From Streptomyces justiciae (GTDB lineage Bacteria; Actinomycetota; Actinomycetes; Streptomycetales; Streptomycetaceae): a stretch of 64,000 nt of DNA. Shown piece after piece: positions 24,935 to 33,764 of the stretch. A program made the translations under genes and the position numbers. Where the stretch lies: positions 62,001 through 126,000 of the forward strand of contig NZ_JADDXU010000002.1 of the NCBI RefSeq assembly GCF_015163075.1, written 5' to 3'. Position 1 is the first letter of the stretch; the number at the start of each line of letters is the position of its first letter. The notes beneath the pieces were generated by a model. It made no database searches and was not told the DNA's origin. It saw only the letters and a list, made by a program, of their open reading frames with translations.

Positions 24935-25702
24935 TCAGCCGTTCGGCACCAGCCACGGCTCCTGAGGCAGCGGACTGCCGGTCTCCAGGAGCGACTTGAG
25001 GTTGGACAGCACCGCCGGCCAGCCCTGGGACACATCGCTCAGCGCGCCCTCGTCGGCCAGGTCCTCGTGGGTCACGGTGAGGCGGACGATGTCGCCGTGC
25101 GGCTGGATGTCGAAGGTCACCCGGGAGTGCTTGTCGTCCCGCCCCTCGTCCTCGGGCGCGGCCCAGCTGGTGACGAGGCGGCGGGGGCGGTCGCTCTCCA
25201 CGACGGTGCCGACGACGTCGGCGACGCCGGAGCCGTCCGTGCGGACGTGTTCCCAGCGGGAGCCCTGCTGCCAGTCGGAGACGTTGCTGTGGCCCCAGTA
25301 GGCCGCGGTGAGGTCCGCGTCGGTGAGCGCGTCCCAGACCTTCTCGGGGGCGCTCCGGATGTAGGTGACGTACACGAACGTGGGCTTGTCGGTCATGGCT
25401 TCCTCGGCTCGTCGTTTCACGGCGCCGAGCGCGCTCAGGCGTGGGCGCTCGAACTTGTCGATCCACCGCTCCTGGATCTCGTGGAGCGGGACCGGGTTGA
25501 GGTAGTGCAGCTTTTCCCGCCCCCGCCGCACGGTGCTGACCAGGTTGGCGGCCTCCAGGACGGACAGGTGCTGGGTCACGGACTGCCGGGTCATGGCGAT
25601 GCGCTCGCACAGCTCGCCGAGCGTCTGGCCGTTCTCCTCGTGCAGCCGGTCCAGCAACCGTCTGCGCGTCTCGTCGGCCAGCGCCTTGAAGATCTTGTCC
25701 AT
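24935..25702 (-). CDS. ArsR-type regulator fused to an AHSA1/SRPBCC domain
   Basis: A 255-residue fusion. Residues ~1-95 are an ArsR winged helix (MDKIFKALADETRRRLLDRL, LCERIAMTRQSVTQHLSVLE, VSTVRRGREKLHYLNPVPLH) with no obvious metal-binding cysteines. Residues ~115-250 are an AHSA1/START-like ligand pocket (YIRSAPEKVWDALTDADLTA, GSRWEHVRTDGSGVAD). More often these are two adjacent genes, regulator plus AHSA1 protein; here they form one chain, so the domain may sense a hydrophobic ligand for the attached DNA-binding part. A near-perfect palindrome lies 34 bp upstream of the start, suggesting self-regulation. Confidence 0.85.
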   Translation of the reverse strand: MDKIFKALADETRRRLLDRLHEENGQTLGELCERIAMTRQSVTQHLSVLEAANLVSTVRRGREKLHYLNPVPLHEIQERWIDKFERPRLSALGAVKRRAEEAMTDKPTFVYVTYIRSAPEKVWDALTDADLTAAYWGHSNVSDWQQGSRWEHVRTDGSGVADVVGTVVESDRPRRLVTSWAAPEDEGRDDKHSRVTFDIQPHGDIVRLTVTHEDLADEGALSDVSQGWPAVLSNLKSLLETGSPLPQEPWLVPNG

Positions 25703-25736
25703 CCCCGGGTCGCTCTCTGATCGCACACTCAACGTT

Positions 25737-25756
25737 ATGCAGGTAATTGCCTGCAT
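25737..25756. promoter_or_regulatory. Palindromic operator candidate for the ArsR fusion
   Basis: The 20-bp sequence ATGCAGGTAATTGCCTGCAT has 9 of 10 positions paired between its arms. It lies between the divergent ArsR-AHSA1 gene and the secreted-protein gene, in an AT-rich stretch that is unusual for this genome, and could control both. Confidence 0.6.
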
Positions 25757-25880
25757 GTCAATGCGACCAATTTGAACAATATGTGCCATATGCCTGTTAC
25801 ATGATGTATGGGGTGCCTTGATGAAGGGTCCGTAGCTTCGAATGCGTCGGAACGAACCACACCGAAGGACACCCCCTCTG

Positions 25881-26624
25881 ATGCGTGCCCCCCACACCCT
25901 CCGCACCGCCCTCGTCGCCGCCGGCGTCACCGCCGCGCTCGGCATCTCGGCCGCCGGTGCCGTCGCCGCCCCCGCCCACGCCACCGAGTCCGTCGCCTCG
26001 GCGCACGCCCACACCTCGGCGAAGCGGGTCTATGTCAAGACGGTGAAGCTCGCGGACAAGGTGTCGAAGGCGAAGGTCTACAAGACCGGCAAGCACCGCT
26101 ACCAGGCGGAGATCTGGGCCAAGGGCGTGAAGTACGGGACCCTGTACGCCACCGGCAGGACGGCCCACGGGAACCACAACGGCCTCCATGTGTCGCTCAC
26201 CGCGAACGGGAAGGTCACGTCCTGGGTCGAGCGTGCCAAGCCCAAGCCCAAGCCGAAGCCGAAGCCGGTGGTCAAGCGCGTCTTCGTCTCCTCCCAGACG
26301 CTGGCGGACGGCGCGTCGACGGCGAAGATCTACAAGCTCACGGCCGACCACTACCAGGCCGACATTTTCGCGAACGGCACCAAGATCGCCACCCTCGACG
26401 CCAACGGCCGTGCGGCGTACGGCGAGAACAACGGTCTGCACGTCGCCCTCCAGCCGGACGGCGGGCTGACCTCGTGGGTCGACGAGGCACCGGCCCCGGA
26501 CCCGACGCCGCAGCCCGACGACTCCGACGAGCCGCTCCCCGAACCGGACACCACGGTCACGCCTCCGGCGGGCGACGTCCAGAGCACGCAGAACCCGGTG
26601 ACGGACCCCGCGCCCACCCCCTGA
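25881..26624 (+). CDS. Secreted protein with two copies of a ~70-residue repeat domain
   Basis: A 247-residue exported protein. A signal peptide (MRAPHTLRTALVAAGVTAAL, ending near AAPAHA) is followed by two homologous domains. The first runs from KRVYVKTVKLADKVSKAKVY to GLHVSLTANGKVTSWVE, the second from KRVFVSSQTLADGASTAKIY to GLHVALQPDGGLTSWVD. They are joined by a Lys-Pro linker (KPKPKPKPKP), and an acidic Pro/Thr-rich tail follows. I do not recognise the domain; the conserved H/Y-QA(E/D)I and NNGLHV stretches suggest a small beta-rich fold. AAGGA precedes the ATG at 25881. There is no anchor motif, so it should be released. Confidence 0.75.
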   Translation: MRAPHTLRTALVAAGVTAALGISAAGAVAAPAHATESVASAHAHTSAKRVYVKTVKLADKVSKAKVYKTGKHRYQAEIWAKGVKYGTLYATGRTAHGNHNGLHVSLTANGKVTSWVERAKPKPKPKPKPVVKRVFVSSQTLADGASTAKIYKLTADHYQADIFANGTKIATLDANGRAAYGENNGLHVALQPDGGLTSWVDEAPAPDPTPQPDDSDEPLPEPDTTVTPPAGDVQSTQNPVTDPAPTP

Positions 26625-26660
26625 CACCCGCAGGTCCCAGCGCGTCGCGGAGCCCCCTTG

Positions 26661-26960
26661 AAGGCTCCGCGGCGCGACAATCCGCCCAGATCGCGCCGAT
26701 GCCCGGTCAAAAGGCTCCGCGACGCATCGTCGGCCCAGCAGTTCGCCCAGAGCCCGCCGATGCCTGGTCGAAAGGCTCCGCGGCGCGTAGTCGACCCAGC
26801 AATCCGGCCAGACCCACCGACACTGGTCGAAAGGCTCCGCGGCGCGCAGTCCGGCCAGATCCCGCCTATGCCTGGTCGGAGAGGCTCCGCGGCGCGTAGT
26901 CGGCCCACCAGCCCGGCCAGTCCCGCCGATGCCGGTCGAATATCTTCGCGGCGCGCCGTC
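26661..26960. repeat. Degenerate tandem repeat block, units of 50 and about 60 bp
   Basis: The core AAGGCTCCGCGGCGC recurs at 26661, 26711, 26772, 26831 and 26881, with a decayed copy at 26941. Each core is followed by variants of CGGCCCAGC and by CCGATGCCTGGTCG. Unit lengths run 50, 61, 59, 50 and 60 bp. The block fills the space between the secreted-protein gene and the convergent phosphotransferase gene. It is not coding and no protein-like frame is conserved. Its role is unknown. Confidence 0.8.
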
Positions 26961-27708
26961 AGCGCAGCCGCGCGTCCAGTTCCCGGCGATGCCGGTCGAC
27001 CCACTCGTACGCGGCCCGCACCTCGTCCACGGCGCCGCGCTCGCGCAGGCCGACCAGGGCGGGCTCTCCGCGTTCGGCGCCGGCCTCGATGCCGCGCCGG
27101 CACCGGTCCTGCCACCACAGGACCGCCTCCACCAGTCCGGCCCCGCCGGTCAGCCCGTAGGCGTCGCGGACCAGCCGCATCCCGCGCGCCGCCTCCGCGA
27201 CGTCCGTCACGCCCGGGCCGAGGTCCAGGTACTGCCAGCAGACGTGGGCCACGTCGTGCACCCGTTCGCCGGGGGCCGCGAGGTCCCAGTCGACGAAGGC
27301 CAGCGGCCGCCATCCGGTGCCGTCGACCGCGTAGACGGTGTTCTTCGGCGCGAGGTCGTTGTGGCAGACGACGTCATGGTCGCCCGCCAAGGGGGTGCCG
27401 TGGGTGAGGTCGTGGAACTCCCGCACGAGCCGGGCGACACGGACGAGCGTCTCGTCACGTCGAGCGGCGGCCCGCTCCTGCGGGGTCACGGCCGCGCGCC
27501 CCTCCAGATAGCCGAGCACCTCCCGGCCCTGCTCGTCCGTCCCCAGGAGCCGGGGAGCACCCTCCCAGCCCCGCTCCGCGAAGAGCGCCAGCAACTCGCG
27601 GACGTACTCCGATCCGGCCGACGGGGCGCGGCGCACGGTCGATCCGATCCGTACGGCCCCACTGACGGCTCCGCCGTCCAGCGACGTCTCCTCCACGATC
27701 TCCTCCAC
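26959..27708 (-). CDS. Aminoglycoside phosphotransferase-family kinase
   Basis: A ~249-residue APH/choline-kinase-fold protein. The catalytic loop VVCHNDLAPKNTVY has the H-x-D-x4-N pattern, and the metal-binding FVDWDLAAPGERVHDVAHV follows. The N-lobe is short (VSGAVRIGSTVRRAPSAGSE). Members phosphorylate small molecules such as aminoglycosides, choline or sugars; the substrate cannot be told. I chose the GTG at 27708; an ATG at 27756 is also open and would overlap the divergent kinase start. It is head-to-head with the P-loop gene. Confidence 0.78.
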   Translation of the reverse strand: MEEIVEETSLDGGAVSGAVRIGSTVRRAPSAGSEYVRELLALFAERGWEGAPRLLGTDEQGREVLGYLEGRAAVTPQERAAARRDETLVRVARLVREFHDLTHGTPLAGDHDVVCHNDLAPKNTVYAVDGTGWRPLAFVDWDLAAPGERVHDVAHVCWQYLDLGPGVTDVAEAARGMRLVRDAYGLTGGAGLVEAVLWWQDRCRRGIEAGAERGEPALVGLRERGAVDEVRAAYEWVDRHRRELDARLR

Positions 27709-27754
27709 GGAAAAGAAGTATCCGGCCCTCGCCGCCGGCTGGCACGCTCGCCCC

Positions 27755-28300
27755 ATGGATCACTCCGAGGTACTGCTCATCGGCGGCCGAGCCGGGGTCG
27801 GGAAAACGACCGTGGGCTGGGAGGTGTCGGCGCAGCTGCGGGGCGCGGAGGTCGCGCACGCCGTGATCGACGGGGACTTCATGGGGGCGGTGCACCCCGC
27901 GCCGGCCGACGATCCGCATCGGGCCCTCGTCGCGGAGCGCAACATCACTGCCGTGTGGGGCAATTACGCCGAACTCGGCTGTCGGAGGCTCGTCTACACG
28001 AACACCGTGTCCGTGCTGGCGGAGGCGACCGGCATGTGGCGGCGGGTCATGGGCGACGACGTGCGGATCGTACGGATTCTGCTCACCGCCACCGACGAGA
28101 CGGCCGGACAGCGGCTGACCGGGCGGGAGTTGGGGTCCGAGTTGGAGCAGGAACTGCTCGGCAGCGCGCGCAAGGCACGGCTGCTGGACGAGCGTGCGCC
28201 CGCCGACACCCTGCGGGTGGTGACGGACGGGCGCACGGTGATCGACATCGCGGCCGAGGTGGTGGCCGCGACCGGATGGGCCACGACGAGGGTCAGCTGA
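27755..28300 (+). CDS. Small P-loop kinase-like protein
   Basis: A 181-residue NTP-binding protein with Walker [13 protein letters not shown] near residue 10 and [12 protein letters not shown] as a likely catalytic Asp region, followed by [19 protein letters not shown], a lid-like Arg-rich stretch. The pattern resembles gluconate/shikimate-type or chloramphenicol-phosphotransferase-like small kinases, but the substrate is unknown. It shares its start region with the divergent phosphotransferase gene, and its 3' end overlaps the convergent secreted-protein gene by eight bases. Confidence 0.75.
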   Translation: MDHSEVLLIGGRAGVGKTTVGWEVSAQLRGAEVAHAVIDGDFMGAVHPAPADDPHRALVAERNITAVWGNYAELGCRRLVYTNTVSVLAEATGMWRRVMGDDVRIVRILLTATDETAGQRLTGRELGSELEQELLGSARKARLLDERAPADTLRVVTDGRTVIDIAAEVVAATGWATTRVS

Positions 28301-29741
28301 CGTTGAGCGCCGTGTCGTCGATGACGAACGACGTCTGGAGCGTGGAGCCCTCCGTGCCGGTGAACTTGAGGGTCACGGTCTGGCCGGCGTAGCTCGCCAG
28401 GCTGAAGCTGCGCTGGGTGTAGCCGCTCGCGGCGTTGAGGTTGGAGTAGGTGGCCAGGGTGCCGAGGACCGTGCCGGAACTGTTGAGCACCTGCACCTTG
28501 AGGGTGTCGTAGGCGGTGCTGGTGGTGGTCTCGGCGGTGTCGACGTGCAGGTAGAAGCTGAGCGTGGCGGTGGTGCAGGCCGACGGGATGGTCACCGACT
28601 GCGCGAGCGTGTCGGTGTGCGCGGAGCCGTAGCCGTCCAGCCAGGCGTAGTAGGAGCCCGAACGGGCGGACTGGCTGCTGGAGTTGGTGATCACGCCGCT
28701 GCTGGCGCTCCAGGTGGTGCTGCCCGACTCGAAGCCGTTGTTGCCGAGGAGTTGGGCGGCGGTGCAGGTGGTGCCGCCACCGCCGCCGTCCCCGCTGCCG
28801 CTTGCGCCGGCCAGCCATTCGGTGGCGTTCAGCGCGAGGGCGGCGTTGGTGGCGCCGGTGTCGTTCCAACCGTCGTAGAGCGTGTTGCCGGACTGGCCCG
28901 TGTCGTCGTCGATGGGCGAGCTGTCACCCCAGAACGCGACCCGGCCGCTGCCGAAGGTGCTGGTGGCGAAGAAGGCGCCGGTGTTGCCCGAGTAACCGGT
29001 GCGGTAGAGAAGGCCCTTGACGGAGGAGTTGTCGGCGGGCTTGAGCGTGGCCGTCGTACCGCTGGCGATCAGACTCTTGGTGACGGTGCCGAACGAGCCG
29101 TGCAGCACCGGGTTGGTGCTGTCGCTGATCGCGCTCGGATAGTCGGAGCTGATGCTGAGCGAGTCGATGGAGAAGCCGAACGGGTCGGTGGAGTCGACGC
29201 TGTTGTTGGTCATCAGGTCGTTGAGGATCTCGACCGCGTCCTCGCCGTCGTTGTTGCGGTCGGCGCCGGTGTGGTCGGAGATCATGAACAGACCCCCGCC
29301 GTTCTGCACGAAGTTCATGATCGCCGTCTTCTCGGCCGTCGTGAACAGCGTGTTCGGCTCCGGCAGCACCAGCGTGTCGAAGTTCGCCAGGTCCTGGGCG
29401 CCGGAACCGCCGTACGTGAGGCTGGAACCGGAGGGCAGCGTCTTCAGGCTGTAGTCGCCGGTCTTCTGGAGCGCGACGCCCCAGGAGGAGATGGCCCCGG
29501 TCCAGTCGGTCTCCGACGACGGCGAGGAGTCCTCGCCCAGCGGGTCGGGCTGACTGGTGGAGATGATCCAGTCGGCGTTGCCGGCCGTCTCCGCGTGGGC
29601 GTTGTCGAACAGGATGCGGTGCGGAGTGGCCGCGGCGGCCGGGATGGCCGTGGACGTCTCGACGGCGGCGCCCGTGACGAGCAGGCCGAGGATCGCGAGG
29701 GCGGTGGTGAGTCTGTGGCGGGATCTGGGGCGCTGGGGCAT
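28293..29741 (-). CDS. Secreted protein: amidotransferase-like domain plus C-terminal beta domain
   Basis: A 482-residue exported protein. A signal peptide ([20 protein letters not shown], ending around AAAA) precedes a domain that starts [20 protein letters not shown] and contains [20 protein letters not shown]. This is reminiscent of the ThuA/DUF4350 class-I-amidotransferase-like folds, though a catalytic triad is not clear. A Gly-rich linker follows, then a jelly-roll-like domain ([19 protein letters not shown] to [11 protein letters not shown]), similar to carbohydrate-binding domains attached to secreted Streptomyces enzymes. GGAGG precedes the ATG at 29741. A polysaccharide substrate is plausible but not shown. 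Confidence 0.8.
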   Translation of the reverse strand: MPQRPRSRHRLTTALAILGLLVTGAAVETSTAIPAAAATPHRILFDNAHAETAGNADWIISTSQPDPLGEDSSPSSETDWTGAISSWGVALQKTGDYSLKTLPSGSSLTYGGSGAQDLANFDTLVLPEPNTLFTTAEKTAIMNFVQNGGGLFMISDHTGADRNNDGEDAVEILNDLMTNNSVDSTDPFGFSIDSLSISSDYPSAISDSTNPVLHGSFGTVTKSLIASGTTATLKPADNSSVKGLLYRTGYSGNTGAFFATSTFGSGRVAFWGDSSPIDDDTGQSGNTLYDGWNDTGATNAALALNATEWLAGASGSGDGGGGGTTCTAAQLLGNNGFESGSTTWSASSGVITNSSSQSARSGSYYAWLDGYGSAHTDTLAQSVTIPSACTTATLSFYLHVDTAETTTSTAYDTLKVQVLNSSGTVLGTLATYSNLNAASGYTQRSFSLASYAGQTVTLKFTGTEGSTLQTSFVIDDTALNVS

Positions 29742-30018
29742 CCGGCTTACCTCCGAGTGGGGTTGGGGCAGGAGCGGGTGCGGGGCCGGGCTACACGCGT
29801 AGACGCAGGACAGATCTGCGCGCGTAGAACTTCGGTCGCAGGCATGCCTGGACCGCTGCCTTGAAAGGTACATGGCAGGCAGGACACTGAACAGACGTCA
29901 CTTCGAACACCGGGCCAACGTTTGACCCCACATTGGCCGTTGGTTGAAACGGCACGGACTGTCCCCGGCTCCCGGGGGCATTCGAACGAGTGCGGGGGTC
30001 TGGAGAAGAGGGGCTGAG
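29742..30018. other. Divergent intergenic region
   Basis: These 277 bp separate the minus-strand secreted protein from the plus-strand GlsB-type gene. I see no gene. Short self-complementary pieces (CTACACGCGTAG near 29790, GGCATGCC near 29841) and two similar GGCCAACGTTTGA-like stretches near 29918 are present, none strong enough to name. Confidence 0.4.
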
Positions 30019-30282
30019 ATGGAGATCTCGGGCATCATCAGTGCCATCGTGATCGGCATCGTCATCGGCGTGCTGGGCCGGCTCGTGGTCCCGGGCCGGC
30101 AGCACATCGGCATCCTGCTGACCATCGTCGTCGGCATCGTCGCCGCGCTGCTCGGCTCGGCGATCGCGGCGGGGCTCGACGTGGCCGACACCAAGGGCGT
30201 GGACTGGGTCGAGTGGCTCATCCAGATCGGTCTCGCCGCGGTGGGTGTCGCGGCGCTGGACCGGTCGAGGGTGCGGCGCTGA
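30019..30282 (+). CDS. GlsB/YeaQ/YmgE-family small membrane protein
   Basis: An 87-residue protein, nearly all hydrophobic: ISGIISAIVIGIVIGVLGRL, GILLTIVVGIVAALLGSAI and WLIQIGLAAVGVAAL form three helices, with the family's Gly-rich pattern. These transglycosylase-associated-type proteins are linked to envelope or acid stress in other bacteria; the function is not established. The ATG at 30019 was chosen because the in-frame extension upstream is not membrane-like. Confidence 0.85.
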   Translation: MEISGIISAIVIGIVIGVLGRLVVPGRQHIGILLTIVVGIVAALLGSAIAAGLDVADTKGVDWVEWLIQIGLAAVGVAALDRSRVRR

Positions 30283-30319
30283 GGAGGAGGAAAGGCGGGC
30301 TGAGGACAGGCAAGCGGCT

Positions 30320-30352
30320 GAGCACGGGTGACGGGCAGAGCACGGGTGACGG
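30320..30352. repeat. Two copies of a 15-bp direct repeat
   Basis: GAGCACGGGTGACGG occurs at 30320-30334 and 30338-30352 in the 153-bp gap before the acetyltransferase gene. It is otherwise unexplained. Confidence 0.6.
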
Positions 30353-30435
30353 CTCGATAACCCATTGCGGACGGAGTCGGGCGGCGGCTAGCTTCGGCGG
30401 GCCCGCCGCCCGAACCCGACCGTGACGGAGCCCCG

Positions 30436-31308
30436 TTGAGCCTGCACATCACGCCACTGGCCGACCCCGAACCCGGCACGTCGAGCCGCAGGCTGGCCTG
30501 GCTCGCCTCGGCCGCCGACGGAGCACCGGTCGGGTCCGCCTTCCTCCGGCTGTTCACCAAGGAGGGCCAGGAGCATCTCGCCGAGCTGGAGATCGCGGTG
30601 CACGCCGTCGAGCGACGGCACGGGGTCGGCACCCGGCTGCTGGACGCCGCCGTGGCCGCGGCCCGGACCGAGGGCCGGCGGTCGGTCATCGCGCAGGCCG
30701 AACAGGGCTCCGCCGCCGACGAGTTCCTCGCCGCGCGGGGCTTCCGCCGGGTGCTGTCCCTGACGTACGCGAGGCTCGCACTGAAGGACGTCGACCTCAC
30801 GGCGCTCACCGAACAGGACAGGCCGGGCTATGAGTTGACCGAGTGGGACGGCACGGTTCCTGCCGAACTCGCCCAGTCCTACGCCGATTCGCGGCGCGCC
30901 ATGGACGACATGCCCATGGAGGGCACCGACTACGGCACGGTCGTGTGGGACGTGGAGCGCGTGGTCGCGGCCGCCGACGCGGTCGCGCGGCGCGGGGATC
31001 TGCTGCACACGGTCGCCGCGGTCGACACGGCGGACGGGTCGATCGTCGGCTTCTCGGAGCTGGTGGTGCCCGGTGACGGACTCGGCGACGGCCAGCACTA
31101 CGGCACGGCCGTCCTGCCGGAACACCGCGGCCGGGGCCTCGCCCGCTGGATGAAGGCGACGTCGGTCCGCCGGGCCCGCGAGCGGCACCCGGACCTCGCC
31201 GGTCTCCTCACCGACACCGCGGACAGCAACGCGCCGATGCTCGCGGTCAACGCGGCCCTCGGGTACGTACCCACGCACAAGGCGGTCGAGTACCAGCTGG
31301 ACCTCTGA
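30436..31308 (+). CDS. Tandem GNAT-family acetyltransferase
   Basis: A 290-residue protein with two GNAT-like halves. The N-terminal half has ELEIAVHAVERRHGVGTRLL, the acetyl-CoA-binding R/Q-x-x-G-x-G/A region. The C-terminal half has YGTAVLPEHRGRGLARWMKA and NAPMLAVNAALGYVPTHKAV, a clear and probably active site. Tandem GNATs such as mycothiol synthase MshD have this layout, but the substrate here is unknown. It starts at a TTG (30436). Its stop is one base from the stop of the convergent epimerase gene. Confidence 0.83.
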   Translation: MSLHITPLADPEPGTSSRRLAWLASAADGAPVGSAFLRLFTKEGQEHLAELEIAVHAVERRHGVGTRLLDAAVAAARTEGRRSVIAQAEQGSAADEFLAARGFRRVLSLTYARLALKDVDLTALTEQDRPGYELTEWDGTVPAELAQSYADSRRAMDDMPMEGTDYGTVVWDVERVVAAADAVARRGDLLHTVAAVDTADGSIVGFSELVVPGDGLGDGQHYGTAVLPEHRGRGLARWMKATSVRRARERHPDLAGLLTDTADSNAPMLAVNAALGYVPTHKAVEYQLDL

Positions 31309-31309
31309 G

Positions 31310-32248
31310 TCAGCCCCGCGCCACCCGCAGCGCCGCCAGCCCCTCCCGGGCCGACGGGTACACCGGCGTCCAGCCCAGTTCGCGCTCCGCCTTCGCGATG
31401 GACACCCGCAGTGTCGACGCCATGATCGCGTGGGCGTACGACATCGGGCGCATCATCCACAGGGGCGCGGGCAGCGGCTTCGGGAGGTCGAACTCCTCGG
31501 CCACGGCGAGGAGATGGGCCCGGAACCCGAGGGGCGTGCGGTCGGCGATGTTGTAGGCCTGGCCGGGGCGGCCGTGCTCGACGGCGGCGACCATGGCGCG
31601 GGCCGCGTCGGTCAGCTCGATCCAGGGCACGACGTGACCGTGGTCGGCGGGGGCGGGGAGTTGCCGCTTGCGCAGCATGGGCAGGAGGTTCTCGGTGCCG
31701 CCGGGGCCGTAGAACGCTCCGTAGCGCAGGGCCACGCCCTCGAGACCGGTGGCCTCGAAGGTCAGCCGCTCCTTGGTGCGCATCCCGGCGAGGTGCCGCT
31801 CGAACTCCGGGTTCGTGCCGCGCGGGCCGAAGGCGTCGTCCTCGGTGAGCTCCCGGTCGCCGTGGTCGCCGTAGCCGTAGCCGAAGACCATCGACTCCGC
31901 GACGAAGCGGCGGGCGCCGGTCGCCTGTGCGGCCTCGATGAGGTGGGCGGTGCCCTCGATGCGCAGTGCGTTGGTGGCGTACATGTCGCGGTGGCGCAGG
32001 GGCGGCTTGCTCAGGGCCGTCACGGCGTGGATCACGGTGTCGAAGTGGTGGCCGTCGACGGCGCGGAGCACGGCGTCGCGGTCCATGAGGTCGGCCCGCA
32101 CGCCGTTGTCCCGGCCACGGCCGAGGCCGGTGACCTTGTGGCCCGCCTCGGTCAGAGCGCGGGTGATGTGCCGGCCGAGGACACCGCTGGCGCCCGCGAG
32201 CAGGATGCTCTGGCTCTGGCTGCTGGGGTTGCTCTGGTTCGTCGTCAT
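31310..32248 (-). CDS. NAD-dependent epimerase/dehydratase-like protein
   Basis: A 312-residue extended short-chain dehydrogenase. The Rossmann motif is LLAGASGVLGRHI, followed by ALRIEGTAHLIEAAQATGAR, GVALRYGAFYGPGG and RPGQAYNIADRTPLGFRAHL. The usual catalytic Y-x3-K is not obvious (the corresponding place reads VFGYGYGDHG), so enzymatic activity is uncertain. It stands alone between two acetyltransferase genes. Confidence 0.8.
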   Translation of the reverse strand: MTTNQSNPSSQSQSILLAGASGVLGRHITRALTEAGHKVTGLGRGRDNGVRADLMDRDAVLRAVDGHHFDTVIHAVTALSKPPLRHRDMYATNALRIEGTAHLIEAAQATGARRFVAESMVFGYGYGDHGDRELTEDDAFGPRGTNPEFERHLAGMRTKERLTFEATGLEGVALRYGAFYGPGGTENLLPMLRKRQLPAPADHGHVVPWIELTDAARAMVAAVEHGRPGQAYNIADRTPLGFRAHLLAVAEEFDLPKPLPAPLWMMRPMSYAHAIMASTLRVSIAKAERELGWTPVYPSAREGLAALRVARG

Positions 32249-32304
32249 GCCTCTGCGACGGATCGGGCGGGCGCCGGCGTGACATCCCGCCCGTGTGCGC
32301 TAGG

Positions 32305-33081
32305 TCACGGTGTGTACAGGTACGGCGTCGTCGTGGTCAGCGGTTCGAAGCCGAGGCGTTCCAGGATGGGACGGCTGGTGCTCATGGCGTCGACCTGGAG
32401 GTAGCGGTAGCCGCGTTCCACGGCCTCGCGGGCCCGCAGGGCGACCAGGGCGCGGTAGATGCCGCGGCCGCGCCAGGCCTCGACGGTGCCGCCGCCCCAG
32501 AGGCCGGCGAACCGGGTGCCGGGGACCAGCTCCATCCGGGCCGCGCTGACCGGGGTGTCCCCGTCCAGGGCGACGACGGCGACCACGCTGTCGGGGTCGG
32601 CGGTGAGCTGGGCGAGGAGCTGGTGGCGCAGCCGGGTGCTGTCGGTGCCGAAGGCCGCCTCGTGGACGTCGGCCACGAGGTCGACACCGGCCCGGTCGGT
32701 GACGGGCAGGACGCGGATGCCCTCGGGCGGCTCGGCGTCCAGGGTGAGGTCGTTGACCTCGCCGATCATCAGGGTCTCCTCGGGCTGCGGGGTGAACCCG
32801 GCCGATCTGAGCCGCTGTCCGAGGTCCACGGGCAGGTCGTGACCGTAGAGCTTCCACTCGAACTCGTGGCCGAGTCCGGAGTAGTACGCGATCTGCTCGG
32901 CGATCGCGGCGTCCGCGCCGGCGTCGTCCAGGTCGGACCACACCACGCCGTTCCAGCCCTGCGCGGTGGAGACCTGCCGGACCACCTTCCCCGTCCGCTC
33001 GATCCGGGACTCCGGGCTGTCCGGCTGTGCGCCCTCGCGCATGTCCCGGTCGTACAGGGCGAGCACCGCGGCATGATCCAT
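32305..33081 (-). CDS. GNAT-family N-acetyltransferase
   Basis: A 258-residue protein. The C-terminal half is a GNAT domain: FAGLWGGGTVEAWRGRGIYR holds the acetyl-CoA-binding loop (WRGRGIYRAL), and VDAMSTSRPILERLGFEPL is the closing strand. The N-terminal half (MDHAAVLALYDRDMREGAQP, HEFEWKLYGHDLPVDLGQRL) resembles the accessory half of tandem GNATs. The substrate is unknown. The ATG at 33081 was chosen because upstream in-frame sequence is poor. Confidence 0.82.
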   Translation of the reverse strand: MDHAAVLALYDRDMREGAQPDSPESRIERTGKVVRQVSTAQGWNGVVWSDLDDAGADAAIAEQIAYYSGLGHEFEWKLYGHDLPVDLGQRLRSAGFTPQPEETLMIGEVNDLTLDAEPPEGIRVLPVTDRAGVDLVADVHEAAFGTDSTRLRHQLLAQLTADPDSVVAVVALDGDTPVSAARMELVPGTRFAGLWGGGTVEAWRGRGIYRALVALRAREAVERGYRYLQVDAMSTSRPILERLGFEPLTTTTPYLYTP

Positions 33082-33181
33082 GGGTTCACTCCAGCACCAG
33101 GAGGCACCCGGGGCAACACCTTTACGGGCCATGATGTCCGGGAACATTCCGCAGCCGCCCGGTCGAGGAGGGCCGTACACC

Positions 33182-33661
33182 ATGGTCGTGAAGGACGAGG
33201 AGCTGCCGTATCTGCGCCGCTGTGTGGAGTTGGCCGCCGAGGCGCTGGAGGCCGGGGACGAGCCGTTCGGCTCGGTCCTGGTGGGCGGGGACGGCGTGGT
33301 GCTCGCCGAGGACCACAACCGGGTGGCCTCGGGGGACCGCACCCGGCACCCCGAGTTCGAACTGGCGCGCTGGTCCGCGGCCCATCTGACGCCCGAGGAG
33401 CGGGCGGCGGCGACCGTGTACACCTCCGGCGAGCACTGCCCGATGTGCGCCGCCGCGCATGCCTGGGTGGGCCTCGGCCGCATCGTGTACGTGGCCTCCT
33501 CCGAGCAACTGGTCGAGTGGCTCAGCCAGTTGGGCGTGCCTGCGGCTCCGGTGCGCGCCCTGCCGATGCGGGAGGTGGCGCCGGACGTGGTGGTGGACGG
33601 GCCGGTGCCGGAGCTCACGGAGGAGGTGCACGCGCTGCACCGCCGTTTCCACGAGCGGTGA
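33182..33661 (+). CDS. Nucleoside/cytidine deaminase-family protein
   Basis: A 159-residue zinc-dependent deaminase. The zinc site reads THPEFELAR in place of the usual H-A-E, so the catalytic motif is HPE rather than HAE. The second site is intact as SGEHCPMCAAAHAW (P-C-x2-C form). The family includes guanine and tRNA adenosine deaminases. GAGGAG lies upstream of the ATG at 33182. It ends 103 bp before the GGDEF-EAL-synthase gene on the same strand; co-transcription is possible but not evident. Confidence 0.8.
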   Translation: MVVKDEELPYLRRCVELAAEALEAGDEPFGSVLVGGDGVVLAEDHNRVASGDRTRHPEFELARWSAAHLTPEERAAATVYTSGEHCPMCAAAHAWVGLGRIVYVASSEQLVEWLSQLGVPAAPVRALPMREVAPDVVVDGPVPELTEEVHALHRRFHER

Positions 33662-33764
33662 GGCCCCTGGGGCTCGGGATGCAGCCGTCCGGGTGAGGTG
33701 CCTACGATCGGAAAGGATCCCGGACCAGGTAGGACGGCCCGGTCTCCGCCACAGGGGGAGGCGC

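Noticed and set aside
26661..26960. Possible CRISPR array
   Set aside because: The units are contiguous and degenerate with related sequence throughout; there are no unique spacers of constant length and no cas genes.
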